Assembly (NCBI RefSeq): GCF_019112545.1
Contig: NW_025064889.1
Span: 889,654-953,653, forward strand
Source: Guyanagaster necrorhizus
Taxonomy: Eukaryota; Basidiomycota; Agaricomycetes; Agaricales; Physalacriaceae
Length of the DNA: 64,000 nucleotides
Direction: 5' to 3'
Each line of letters opens with the position of its first letter. The first letter of the stretch is position 1. The notes under the pieces were generated by a model, which saw only the letters and a program-made list of their open reading frames with translations, was not told where the DNA came from and ran no database searches. Made by a program: the position numbers and the translations under genes. Below are positions 1-10,610 of this stretch, piece by piece.

Positions 1-2496
1 AGTGGAACTAGTGGTCCAGCTTAAAGTTGAGGATTTGGGCTATTTTAAAATATTCTTCTCTGTCAACTTTGACTAAAGACAGTAGTGGTTGGATTCAGTT
101 AGGAAGAGTGTTTTCTTCTATAGATTCCAATTGTGACATATGGAAGACCAAGTGAATGGACCAGAGATTCAGCAGAAGCCTCAGCATGAAAGAGTGAGAA
201 CCAGATTGAGCTATGATTTTAAAAAGACTAAGGTATTTCTCTGAGAATTTTCTGGTTGAATAAGTGGTTTTAATATGTTTGGAACTGAGATAGACCTTGT
301 TGCCCACTGTGAACAGGGGTGCTAGAATCTAATGCTTGTCTGCTTGGATCTTGTAGTGAGCCTGAGCCTTAGAGATTTCATCTTTTAATACTTGATAGAG
401 TTTGTCAAGGTCAACTGCAAAGTCTTGGGCCTGAGCAGAGGCAATATCTCTTTTAGAATGAATAGTGATATTAGGATGGTAACCCTTATTGGTGAAGAAT
501 AGGGAAATTCCAGTAGATATGTTGGGGGCATTGTTGTAGGCAAACTCAGCAATAGGTAAGAGGGTGTCTCAGTTGTCCTGCTAATAGGAGCAGTAGATGC
601 AGATGTATTGTTCCAGAGTTTAGTTTACCTGTTTGGTTTATCTATCAGCCTCTGAAGGATATTCTGAAGTAAGGTGGAGTTCTATATTAAGAGCAGTGGC
701 TAAGGCATAAGTGAACTGAGAGATGAATTCAAAGCTATAATCAGATATAATATAACTGGATACCCCATGTTTGGAGAAGATATGGATAAGAAAAAGTTGA
801 GCAAGCTCTGTGGAGTTAATAATGTTATAAGTGGAGATGAAGATGGCTTGCTTGCTAGCCTGATCAACAACTACTGGGATAGTGGTAAATCCATTGGAGT
901 CCAGCAGTTGTTTAATAAAATTCATAGAAATGAAATCCCATAGCTGTTCAGGGACTGGTAGGAGTTTGAGTAACTCATAGAGGTGGTGTCTAGGTGTCTT
1001 ATTGTGTCCACAAACTGTGCAGGACTTAACATAGTGTCAAATATATTCACATATCTTTGGCCAGATGCAGTCTCATTAGACTAGCTCTAATGTCTGGTTT
1101 TAACTAAAGTGGCTTGCCAAGATATGGTCATAATTGCTCTGAAGTATATAGAGATAGAGATCATCAGAGTCTGGAACATAGATGTGGCCTTTAAACTGAA
1201 GGATGTTGGATTCATCAATAGACTACTGAGAGAGGGAGAATTCAGAAGTGACCTTGGCCTGACAGAGGCCATTAGAGAATGTAGGATCAGAGAATTGTGC
1301 TTATTTGATATCAGTATGGAGTTTATTGATATCTATGATAGCACTAGCCTATAGGGTAGGGCCCTCAAGATAAGTTGCACAGAGTGATATAAAGAGTTGT
1401 TCTTGGATGAATACAGATCAGAAATTGTGGGGGTTGACTTGGGCATATTGGCTGTCCTCCTCTTTAGAGTAGATGTCTCATTATCTAGTGAGCATGTCTG
1501 GTTTTCCACTAAGTTTTCCAGAGTGGAACTGAATTACTAGGTTGAACTGAGATAGGTATTTAGACTAGTGGACCTGTTGGTGGGTTAGAATCTTGATGGT
1601 GGCAAAGTATTCAAAGTTCTTATGGTCTGTTATAATATTGATGGAGTTCATGGAGTCTTCAAGATAGTGCTGCCAATGTTTAAAGGCTTCAAAAATGACT
1701 AGAAGCTCTTTGTCATAGATGTCATAGTTGAGTTTGGTATTATAGAGACTCTGAGAGTGGAAGGCAATAGGGTGAATTTTGTCATCTTCATGATAGATGG
1801 AGAGGATAGCTGCAATTGCATAATCAGAGGTGTCAGTTTTCATCACTATCTTTCAATCAGAGACTCAGTGAGTAAGGATAGAGGCATGTGTAAAAATCTG
1901 TTTCAACTTGTTGAAGGTGGCTAAGCATTTGTCATTAAATTTCCAAGAGATTCTCTTGCAGGTGAGCCATATAAGAGGAAGAACAATATCACTATATTCA
2001 TGTATGAAGTGACAGTAGAAGTTAGCAAAGCTAAGAAAAGATTGGATGTCCTTGATCTTTTGCAGCATCAGCTAGTCAACAATGGCCTTGACTTTTTCTT
2101 TAGACATGTGAAATCCTTCAGGTGATAAAATGTAGCCTAGGTATTCCACAGAATCCCAGTTGAATTCACATTCAAAATCTTTGCAGTAGAGTCTATTAGC
2201 TCTGAGCCTGTGTAGAATCTCATGAACATGTTTCTGGTGATCTCTCTGGTTGTCAGAATATATGAGGATGTCATCAAGGTAGACTACTACTGATATGTCA
2301 AGTTTATCAGAGAATATATCATTCACAAATTGTTGGAATGCTGCTGGAGCATTTGTGAGACCAAAAAGTATGATGTGCTATTCAAAGGAACTATAACAGA
2401 TTCAGAAGGCTGTTTTCCATTCATCTCCTTTTGCTATACAAATGAGATAGTAGGCATATCACAGATTGAGCTTAGTGTAGATGCATCTTCAGCATC
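1..2496 (-). pseudogene. B1 pol remnant: RT (C-terminal half), RNase H, integrase, start of chromodomain
   Basis: Read on the minus strand, RT begins near 2496 and keeps the catalytic YLDD at 2270-2281, followed by the thumb region (2072-2326) and connection (1865-2068). The RNase H segment spans about 1565-1850. The integrase core and C-terminal domain run from about 1340 down to 95, with the core segment at 638-925 and an SH3-like segment at 95-307. Bases 1-60 match the start of the B3 chromodomain. Stops and small indels break the frame between these blocks. Compared with B3, RT lacks its N-terminal part. The catalytic aspartates survive here although other B copies have lost one. Confidence 0.85.
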
Positions 2497-2980
2497 TGTT
2501 ACATGCATGCAGCTAGCCTCTGTGTCATCTCAACCAACCATGGATTCAATCATGGAAATTCACTAAACTCTGGCCACCTCTATTACCTATTAATTTCACT
2601 TTCACATCTATATTTCACATTGTAATATCTAAACCCTGAACTTGATAGCAAATATTGACATTGGAACCCAATGGAACCCAATTTGGAATTAGCTACTATT
2701 AGTATATAAAGCCATATATAACTATTATAACTACTCAGTTTGAATATCAACTTGGATAGCCATCTACACTTCATACTCACTTCAGCTCTTTCTTTCTCAT
2801 CTGTCAGATTCTGTTCTAAAGGATACTCCTTTTCACTTCTCCAACAGAACTCTATTCTATCCATCCAAATCCTTAGGTCCTGACTCAAGAGTGACATTGC
2901 CAATAGCTTCATTGATGCCCATACATACTGCCAGTCTCCATGTGTGCACTCAAACCCACTTGATTGGCATGTTCCTAATA
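2497..2980 (+). repeat. Solo LTR of family B inserted in B1
   Basis: This 484-bp segment matches the B LTRs at 8751, 45378 and 61289 from the TG start to the end, where TAATA stands for TAACA. It lies opposite in orientation to the surrounding B1. It is flanked by perfect 5-bp duplications GCATC (2492-2496 and 2981-2985). No internal B sequence is attached, so it is the product of LTR-LTR recombination after a separate insertion. It has the family TATATAAAG box and the AGTTTGAATAT predicted transcript start. Confidence 0.93.
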
Positions 2981-3808
2981 GCATCTTCAATAGCATCAAA
3001 GGAGCCAAAGTTGCTATGAAGCTCATCCAAAAAAATCATGTAGGAAAATTGTCAGACCGGCAAATTCTGTAGATTAGAGTTAAAGATGACATAGTTAACT
3101 TTGTTGGCATCTACTGTGAACATAATAGATCTGTCATTGAAATTCAAATGCAGAGAGATGATAAAAGCCTTCAGTTTATGAGAATCAGAGCTATTAAAGA
3201 GTTTCAGTTTTTTGATCTTGATGCAGATGGTGGCTGGCTTGAGGCTATTGAAAAAAATGAAAACTCCTCATAGTACATGAATTCTTATAATGTGTTTTGC
3301 TGATTTGTGTTGTTATCTTTAGGACTATTGAGACCACCAGGACCATCAGAACTATCAGAGTTATCAGAACCACCTGAATTATCTGAATTAGCTAAAAAGA
3401 GATTTGGTAGATTGTTGCCAAGTCCACAATAGATGAGAGTATGAGTAGAGGTGTTGTCATCTCTACACTCTGAGTTTGGGCTATCTAAATTTTTATACAT
3501 GTTGCTCAAGAAAAAGATATCTGTATTAGAGTTATTTCAGATGCCATATATCAGACTCTATTAAATAGAATGTTAATAGTATCAAAAGAGTTAGAGAAGT
3601 TATTATAATTAAATTAGCAGATGGTGAAGTTAGAATAAGTGTAGGTTTCCTTATGAAAGAGTTATTCTCCACTAAAGACTAATCTGAAGAGGTCTGATTG
3701 TTTCTTTGAGATGGAGATTAGAATGTCTTCCATAGAAAATATGTTGGAATAGATAGGCTAGATTTGTTTGGGATCAACTTCTGTAGGTTGAGTGAATGTG
3801 GTAGACAT
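2981..3808 (-). pseudogene. B1 gag remnant
   Basis: The frame begins at the ATG on the minus strand at 3808. This matches the B3 gag start at 45915, with a similar N-terminus MSTTF followed by QP. It continues through the Ser/Asp/Asn-rich segment at 3285-3509 to the capsid-like region. It stops at the solo LTR, and the downstream capsid and zinc knuckle are gone. Several stops interrupt it. The role, by homology with B3, is the nucleocapsid precursor of the retrotransposon. Confidence 0.8.
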
Positions 3809-3851
3809 ATTACAGAAAAATTTTGATGCAAAAAGTGGAGTTCAAATATAC

Positions 3852-4351
3852 TGTTAAAAACATACTAAATAATTAAACTTGAATGGACACATCAAGACTA
3901 GCAGAGTATATGAGCATTAATGAAGCTATTAATAATGTTACTTTTGAATTAAAGTCTAAGAATTTGGATTGAAAGAACAAAGCTCTGTCAGAAAAGTAAA
4001 AAAAGATGTCTCTCAGAGTGGAATCTGACAGACAAGATAAAGAGAAGCTAAAGTGAGCACAAAGTGTAGATAGCTATCTAAGTTGATATTCAAACTAAGT
4101 AATTACAACAATTGTATATAGTTTATATACTGATGGTAGTTAATTCTGAGTTGAGATTTATTAGATTCTAGTGTCAACTTGTTTACTACTATATTTAGAG
4201 TCTAAATACTATAATGTGAAATATAGATATGAAATGATAATAGTAAAATGAAATTAGTAGGTAATAGAGAATAAGTAGAGTTTAGTGGAACTTTGTGATT
4301 AAATTTGTGGTTGGTTGAAATAATATAGAGATCATCAGCATCCATGTAACA
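3852..4351 (-). repeat. B1 5' LTR
   Basis: About 500 bp, reverse orientation: it starts TGTTA at 3852 and ends GTAACA at 4351. It aligns along its length with the other B LTRs but carries many more C-to-T/G-to-A changes. The sequence just inside (ATATTTGAACT on the minus strand) is the family primer-binding site. The outer flank at 4352-4356 is CTGAG. Its partner copy is outside the window. Confidence 0.85.
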
Positions 4352-4656
4352 CTGAGAATCTTTTATATTCATCAAGAATATAGAATAATATACTCAATTA
4401 GTAGATCAGAGATCTTTATCTGCTAATATGATCATTACTTAATGTGTTAAAGTCTTAATAGCTAAGACAGAGTCTATTGAAAAGGAGTTACAAATGCTAC
4501 AATAGTATGCAGAGAAAGTAAAAGATGAGACACTAAAAATTTAGTTCAAACAAGTTGAAGTGTAAGTTTTATTAGTATGTACAATATAAATGCATCACTA
4601 AGAACTCCAATATTCTTTCACCATTGTTCATGCTATTTTCTTTATTATTGTTTCTG
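4352..4656 (+). pseudogene. Possible exon remnant with coiled coil and donor splice site
   Basis: No gene is recognised. On the plus strand around 4480-4565 the sequence reads as a charged, Glu/Lys/Gln-rich helix-like stretch, broken by two TAG codons, and ends in a GTAAGT-type splice donor at about 4562-4567. This resembles the exons of the coiled-coil/Zn-cluster genes elsewhere in the window, but it is too short and decayed to assign. Confidence 0.3.
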
Positions 4657-4818
4657 ACTTATCATATCTATTTTAGATAACAAAGCAACAATGTCACTCA
4701 GACTTTTACAGTATATAAGTAGAATATTTTTATTATACTGTCTCAGTTTGTCTGCAACATTGCATCATAAATAAGATTGTTATTTTACAGATTCTATATA
4801 TTTATAGAGCTCAAAACA
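4657..4818 (+). repeat. Direct repeat, copy 1 (about 160 bp)
   Basis: This matches 6782-6943 with mostly transition differences, from ATTTTAGATAACAAAG to TTTATAGAGCTC. Neither copy begins TG or ends CA, so they do not look like an LTR pair. The copy at 6782 follows directly on a copia RT, so both are probably copies of a copia RNase H end. Confidence 0.6.
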
Positions 4819-5160
4819 ATAGAGATAAAAAAATAGTTACAAACTAGAGAGATTATGCACAAATTCACAGCATCTTATATATCCATTCATATTGTCAGAG
4901 TTGAATATTGACACTATACACTTATAAATAAAGATTAAATCATGCATATTGAAGCCAAGTGCCCTTCTAACCTTTGAGATGAGTTTTATCTCACTATACA
5001 GTATCTTGACAACTTGATAATAATTAAATCTTTGATAGGAAAAATACCTTTCAAGATGTGACATAAGAGGAAACTTAATTTATCTCATTTATGAGAGATA
5101 GTGTGCAAGGCATTCATATTAATCTAGAACCAGCATAACTCAAAGACTCTGAAAAGATCA
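4819..5160. other. AT-rich stretch without recognised feature
   Basis: About 340 bp between the first direct repeat and the copia remnant. A short minus-strand open frame at 4837-5064 has no recognisable motif. I see no LTR end, tRNA or repeat here. Confidence 0.4.
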
Positions 5161-6980
5161 GTTGAGTGCATACTAATTGGTTATAAAGCCCATGTAAAAG
5201 CATACTAATGCTATTACCTATAGTTCTAATGTATTATCACTTTCTATTATATATCCTTTATTGAGAGCCATCAAACATCAATACCTGTGGCTCAGACATC
5301 ATATCATCCTGAGTCTGCTAATACCACACTTGTTTCTACTAATTCACACCTTATATATTCTTCTGTTTCCTTAAATAATCCTCTCTCTGAGACTTTTGAA
5401 CATTCTGTTGACAATGAGCCTGCACCTCCTGCTATTAAGCCAGAAATCTTATCTGAACTATCTGTCTTTGACTATGCTGAACTTTCTTTTTATGATGACT
5501 CTATCCCACTAGTTCAGCCTTAGAGGTCATTTAGAATATAAAACATTGACCATAAAGTATTTAATCATCTTGAATGTGCTGTTGAGAAGGCTCACCAAGC
5601 TGAGAAGCATGTAAAGAATGTGTGAAATGAGCAGCACTATGTCATGCTAGAAATAATGACTCAGATCAACATGTATAACTCTAAGGCTGCTGACAATGCT
5701 GCTAAGGAAGAATTAAGGTCATCATTGGATAATGCATTAAGCCTTAATCTTGTACAATACCTTGATATTGTATTTATAGCAGTTGAGCAAGAAGTGTACC
5801 TTCTGGCTGAAAAATCAAAAAAAAAATAGCCTCTCTTTAAAATTAAATGCAATGAATTTAGAACTGCAGTCTGCTGAAAAATCTGTCTCATTTTTAAAAG
5901 CTTTGAACAAATCTATGGCTGAGACTATATAAAAACTACTTCTCTTACTATTCATATAGAATTTTAGTGTATTCTCTTATATTTGGCTACTACTTTTGAC
6001 TGGGATACTCAATAAATTGATGTAAAGACTGTCTTTCTTTATAGTCTCTTACCTGAGAATGAAACTCAATATATGAAACAACCCAAGAGATTTGAGGAAC
6101 CTAGTAAGAAGAACTGAGTCTGAGAGCTTCAACATAAATTATATAGAATGAAGCAGAGTGGTCATATATAGAATCAGACTATGAATGAAACCATACTATT
6201 TTAAGGTTTTATATGTCTCAGCAGTGAGTACTGCATCTAGTATAGAAGATTGCTGCTGAAGTTGTCATAGCCATCATATATATTAAAAACTTCCTTTTTA
6301 TAGCCAGTTTGAAGGAGAAGAACAAGTGATTTAAGCATCAAATGCAACAGAAATAGACAATCTCAAATCTAAATAAAACAAAGTTCTGTATCAAAATCAT
6401 TATATCCAGAAACTGCACCAATAAAACTATCTCATTCTTTCAGACTGCTCTTATCAATAGAATCACCTCTCAATATAATCAAAAGAACATTCACTCCATT
6501 ACAACTTTTATAGACTCAGATCTGAAACTCTGTCACTATGATCTCTCTCACTTATCTGCAGAAAATCAAACTATTCTACAGAAACCACTCTATTGTTCAC
6601 TTATAAAATTATTTATCTATCTTGCAATTGAAACTAAATTAGACATTGCATATACAGTCCAATAATTTTCATGCTTTCTTGATTGCTTTATCTTTATCCA
6701 TTAGAATGCTGCTATATCAACATCAAAAACAATATAATAGACTGTTTTATTAAAGTCTTATAATCTGCACAATTCACTCACCTTATTATATTTATTTTAG
6801 ATAACAAAGTAACAGTGCCACTCAGATCTCTACAGTATACAAAGAGGACATTTTCATTATGCTGCTTCAGTTCATCTGTAATACTGCATCATAAATTGAG
6901 ATTGTTATCTTACAGATTCTATATATTTATAGAGCTCAGATTTTAAAAAGTCTCACATTTAGTTCACCAATCCACTACAT
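5161..6980 (+). pseudogene. E: copia-type pol remnant (integrase end, linker, RT, possible RNase H end)
   Basis: A short CILIGY-type motif near 5167 matches the end of copia integrase and is in frame with the Pro/Ser-rich linker at 5287-5523. RT begins near 5890 (residues F-x-Q-x-Y-G then DY). It continues with the copia signature I-D-V-K-T and FLY near 6018, then YM-x-QP-x-x-F-E and the L-Y-x-x-K-Q-S-G block near 6150. The late RT block with DIAY, the FSCFLD-like motif and H-x-NAA lies at 6590-6720. TAA, TAG and TGA stops occur throughout. No gag, protease or LTRs could be identified. The linker at 5560-5830 does not resemble copia and may be inserted sequence. Confidence 0.75.
6782..6943 (+). 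repeat. Direct repeat, copy 2 (about 160 bp)
   Basis: Partner of 4657-4818. It directly follows the late RT block of copia remnant E, at the place where RNase H should end. One frame gives a weak Q-x-L-K-S-L-T-like copia tail. The assignment is tentative. Confidence 0.6.
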
Positions 6981-8500
6981 ATTTTACAGATAAAAATTTA
7001 ATTATTGAGAAAGTCTAAAAATTCACAATTAGCTAAACTCATTAAAGCTATTGGAAAAACTATTAGAGCCAGTTAAAAAGCTACAACAGAACCAGTAAAG
7101 TCTATAACAAGAAAGAAACTCTTCTTAAAGAAAATGAATTTAATTGAGACATTATCTCAATTTCTGATGATACATCAGATCTTAACAAACTTTCTGGATT
7201 GGAAAATAAAGATCTGAAAATACATTTACCACAGACTTTAGAAAAAGATACTATAGAAGTGGATTTTATTAAATTCTTTACTCTTGCAATTGAAAAAAAT
7301 ACATAAACTAAAAATTCACAGAAATAGTTACCTACTGCAGTCATACAGCTAGTCATAGAAACTATAACTCTTAATTAAAAAAATAATATCTCTGAAAATA
7401 TATATTTATTTGCTTTAATTAGACTGGCAAATCATGCTAAGTCTGATTACCAAAAGAAAGTTTGAAACTAAAAACCTGTCTACTATACTAAAGTATCAAT
7501 TAAGGATGCTTTAATAGCCTAAAACATATATGAAAGAATGATGGATTCCACAGTTACATTATTGCAACATGAATTATTTTCTCTGTTATCTAAAATCTGT
7601 GATATGATAAAAGACAATATCATCAAATAAAAGGTTTCACTTACTATTGAGCATTTTAAGAATAATATTTTATACACTGAATCTGATATAATCAAGATCA
7701 ATGTGCTTCTGAACAATTTTAAAATTAAAACTATGCTACTCTATAAAGCCTCTATTTCAGTAGTTCAAATTTTTGAATAGAAGCACATAGAAAAATTTTA
7801 TGAAGTACTTTCTGAGAGATTCTTTATATTATAAGATCCCTATGAGGCCTACTTAAAGAAAGAAAAAAAAATAGATCTATTTAAGTGTGCAACAGAATTT
7901 ATCATCTTAAAATCAATAATGTCAGTGGTAGATCATCAATTAAAAATCAAATGCATTATTGACTCAGACTTATAAGTCATTTTAATGTCTGAAGTAGTCT
8001 GTCATAATCTGAAATTATTTTATAACTCTACTGTGATAATAAACATGCAGTCAGCTAATAGAACATTGAATAGTTTGTTAGAGCTTGCAAGAAATGTTGC
8101 ATTTTTATTTGAAGAGATTACTTTATATTTGTAAATATATATTATATAGTAATCAGTATATGATATTTTATTCAGTTAGTCATTTGATATGCTTACTCAA
8201 AGTATCATCTGAAATTATGAAAACTAGAATGAATGACTCTTATAAAGAAAATAATTTTTGATTAGAGGGTCAGCTAAATGATCAAGAGGAAGTAGCCTTA
8301 GTCATTGAATCAGACAAAGAACACCATTCTATCATCACTACATATGTTATTTGTTTTAAATTTAAAAATTTACAACTATCAGTTCAATATTTGATAGCTT
8401 GCAACCCTCTTAAAGTCAATATTCTCATCTTGCTCAGTAAAAAAGTCAACAATAGACTCTTAAACCATTTTTGGACTATCCCTAAATTTAAAATTTAAAA
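6944..8500 (+). pseudogene. C: gag C-terminus and protease of a second Ty3/gypsy lineage
   Basis: Bases 7500-7640 match the gag-end motif of this lineage (a YERMMD-like block followed by an ELFSLL-like block). The protease domain runs about 7945-8240. It starts at the catalytic motif IDSD, where G is replaced by D or lost, followed by NMQSAN, then the LARNVAFLF and ITLYL block near 8083-8135, and a FDMLT block near 8190. This is the aspartyl protease that would cleave the Gag-Pol polyprotein. Stops are frequent and the start of gag is not visible. It joins in order with the pol sequence right of A3 (41139), so C was split by B2. Confidence 0.75.
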
Positions 8501-8750
8501 AAAAACATACTTATATATATGTAATAACCAGCTATAGAAACACAATTTCATTCAGTTACACAACCTTTTGAGTACATATACAGTCTATATGGCTCAAATA
8601 TAAATGATGATACCAATTATAAACTCTGGTTTGACAAAGTAATGGCTATATATGCTAGTAAAAAGTATAAATCTATAGCTTTAAAGACAAAGCTAATACT
8701 AACCACTCTACTCAGAAAATTTAGAATAGTTCACAATATTAAAGGGAATC
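8501..8750 (+). pseudogene. C: beginning of pol, cut by B2
   Basis: A KYKSIALKTK-like motif and a following R-I-V-x-N-I-x-G block (8660-8745) match the leader before RT in this lineage. The sequence ends abruptly at GAATC, the left target site of B2. The next recognisable C sequence is well inside RT at 41139, so a few hundred codons are missing. Confidence 0.6.
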
Positions 8751-9250
8751 TGTTACATGCATGCTGATAGCCTCTGTGTCATCTCAACTAACTATAAATT
8801 CAATCATCAAGTTTCACCAGACTCTGCTTGTTTTCTATTATCTACTAATTTTATTTTACTATTATCATTTCACATCTGTATTTCACATTGTAGTATCTAG
8901 ACTCTGAATATAGTAGCAAACAGCTGACATTAGAATCCAATAGATTCTGACTCAGAATTAACTACTGTTAGTATATAAACTATATACAATCATTGTAATT
9001 ACTCAGTTTGAATATCAATTTGAATAGCCATTTACACTTTGTGCTTATTTCAGTTTCTCTTTATCTTATTTATTGTATTCTGCTTCAAAAGACATTCCTC
9101 TTTACTCCTCTAATGAAACTCTATTCTGTCAATCCAAATTCCTTGAGCCTCAACTCAAGGGTAACATTGTCAATAGCTTTGTTAATATCTATGCATTCTG
9201 CTGATCTCTGTGCATACACTCAAGCCCAATTGATTGGCACATTTCTAACA
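8751..9250 (+). repeat. B2 5' LTR
   Basis: 500 bp, from TGTTACATG to TTTCTAACA, homologous to the B3 LTRs. The AGTTTGAATAT transcript-start element lies near 9004-9014, and the primer-binding site copy ATATTTGAACT follows the LTR at 9253-9263. The two differ from perfect pairing only at a decayed CpG. Confidence 0.92.
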
Positions 9251-9455
9251 GTATATTTGAACTCAAACAGCTAACTCTGAACAAACTCAATCCAGTCACT
9301 CCAACATATTTTTCATAAAAGACATTCTGGTCTCCACCTTAAAGAAACAACCAGACATGTTTGGATTAGTCTTTAGTGGAGGACAACTCTTCTATAGAGA
9401 AATCTACATCCACTCTAGCTTCACTCTCCACTAACTCAACTATAATGATTCTTTT
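9251..9455 (+). pseudogene. B2 gag fragment
   Basis: Matches the B3 gag leader and first 60 or so codons (45874-46120), but the start codon region is deleted between CAAAC and CTGAACAAAC. Similarity ends near 9455, where AT-rich foreign sequence begins. Confidence 0.7.
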
Positions 9456-9479
9456 AATCCTTAAATTAATTATTGAAAG

Positions 9480-9690
9480 TCTAATGCAAATACTTTCATT
9501 ACAAAGTTTTTATTTCACAAACTTTTTATATGTAAAATATTTCCATTATTTGCAAAATATATACATTGTTTGTGATGTCTTTGTATTATTTGCAATTTTT
9601 TTATATTATTTGTAAATTTTTCATATTTCTAGCAAAGTTTTTACTTTGCACATAAATAGTTTACTATATGCAAACTTTCTCTTTAAAAAA
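9480..9690. repeat. Degenerate 20-bp tandem repeat
   Basis: Five units with exact 20-bp spacing begin at 9545, 9565, 9585, 9605 and 9625. The best conserved unit starts ATTATTTGCAAA. Less regular TTTGCAAA-like units extend on both sides. There is no coding potential. The array sits in the middle of the B2 gag region and is absent from B1 and B3. Confidence 0.7.
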
Positions 9691-10610
9691 AAACTATGAT
9701 TATAGTATACATGTGGCATCTTAATGTGGCCCACAAGGTCTATTGCAATACATATATCAGATTGGCTGTAGATGCCTAAGCTTTTCACAGCTGGCATATA
9801 AGAGTAATAGGCTACAGAGGACTAACCATGTGTTTAGTTAGATGTTTGTAAGGAATATTAAAAGAGCTAGCATACTATTAGCTATGCAAACTTTTAAATA
9901 TACTAAATTTACTAAAAGTCTCACAATCTTGAAGGCTTCATGTAATAAAAAATTCACTATGCTTACTAAGCTAGTATAGTAATTACAAAGGCTGTTTAAA
10001 TATTATATATTTAGTATTAGTAAACAGATAGCATAAGTAGTGTACAAAAGAAGAGAAGAAAAAAAAACAATATGAAGGTTACTTGATAATTATCCTAAAC
10101 TGTATATCAGTACAACACCCCTCTAATAAAATTAATTTCACAGACCATCTACAGATTAATACCCTTTGACTGAGAGCACTATAGCATCTTAATAACTTTA
10201 TGAGACTTGTATATGACAATAGCAAACTTATTAATTTGCAAAATATTAGCTTGTCTTGCTTCATTCTCAAAAACACAGAAGGAATCTATTGCTCTTGCAT
10301 ATTATCCTCACTCTGCTTAGACCTAACAAAAGACTTTGAAAAGTAACTAGACAACACTAACAATTTCTCTAGACTCTACTAGAATCATATATAAGATTTT
10401 GACAATAAAAGAAAAGTTTATGAATATACTGTGAGTCACTATAAACAATTCAGAGCTTTATACTCTTGTAGCTACTCCTTACTACACTTCTTTGGAGATT
10501 AGTCACCATATGAAGGTATACAACTAGACTTGCTTGAACCAGCCTTTAGATTCTGTGTTTTGATTTCACTTACTGTTAGAGGTTTTGTGTTTTTTACCTG
10601 CAGAGAGTCT
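9691..10610 (+). other. Unidentified insert in B2, with a long in-frame remnant
   Basis: This replaces the gag end, protease and start of RT of B2. It resembles none of the other elements here. From about 10120 to 10600 one plus-strand frame stays readable except for stops, most of which C-to-T or G-to-A changes could explain. It has aromatic-rich blocks (for example VYEYTVSHY and LLHFFGD) and merges in frame into the B2 RT. I do not recognise the protein. It may be a host exon, a domain of another element, or chance. Confidence 0.4.

Larger units (their letters stand above)
1..4351 (-). mobile_element. B1: decayed chromodomain Ty3/gypsy retrotransposon, 3' end outside window
   Basis: The minus strand holds, in order, a 5' LTR (3852-4351), gag, and then reverse transcriptase, RNase H, integrase and the start of a chromodomain, which is cut by the window edge. 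The parts match B3 piece by piece. A B-type solo LTR interrupts it at 2497-2980. The region from the C-terminal part of gag through protease to the first part of RT is missing, so the element is internally deleted. It has many stops and few CpG. The 3' LTR must lie before base 1. Confidence 0.9.

Noticed and set aside
2583..3026. 147-codon minus-strand open frame
   Set aside because: It lies across the solo LTR, antisense to it; a similar frame occurs in other B LTRs, so it has no independent support.
4657..6943. LTR pair of copia remnant E
   Set aside because: No TG...CA ends, no target duplication, and the right copy continues the pol sequence.
9545..9644. CRISPR-like array
   Set aside because: 20-bp units are adjacent and degenerate, without spacers, and the sequence is eukaryotic.
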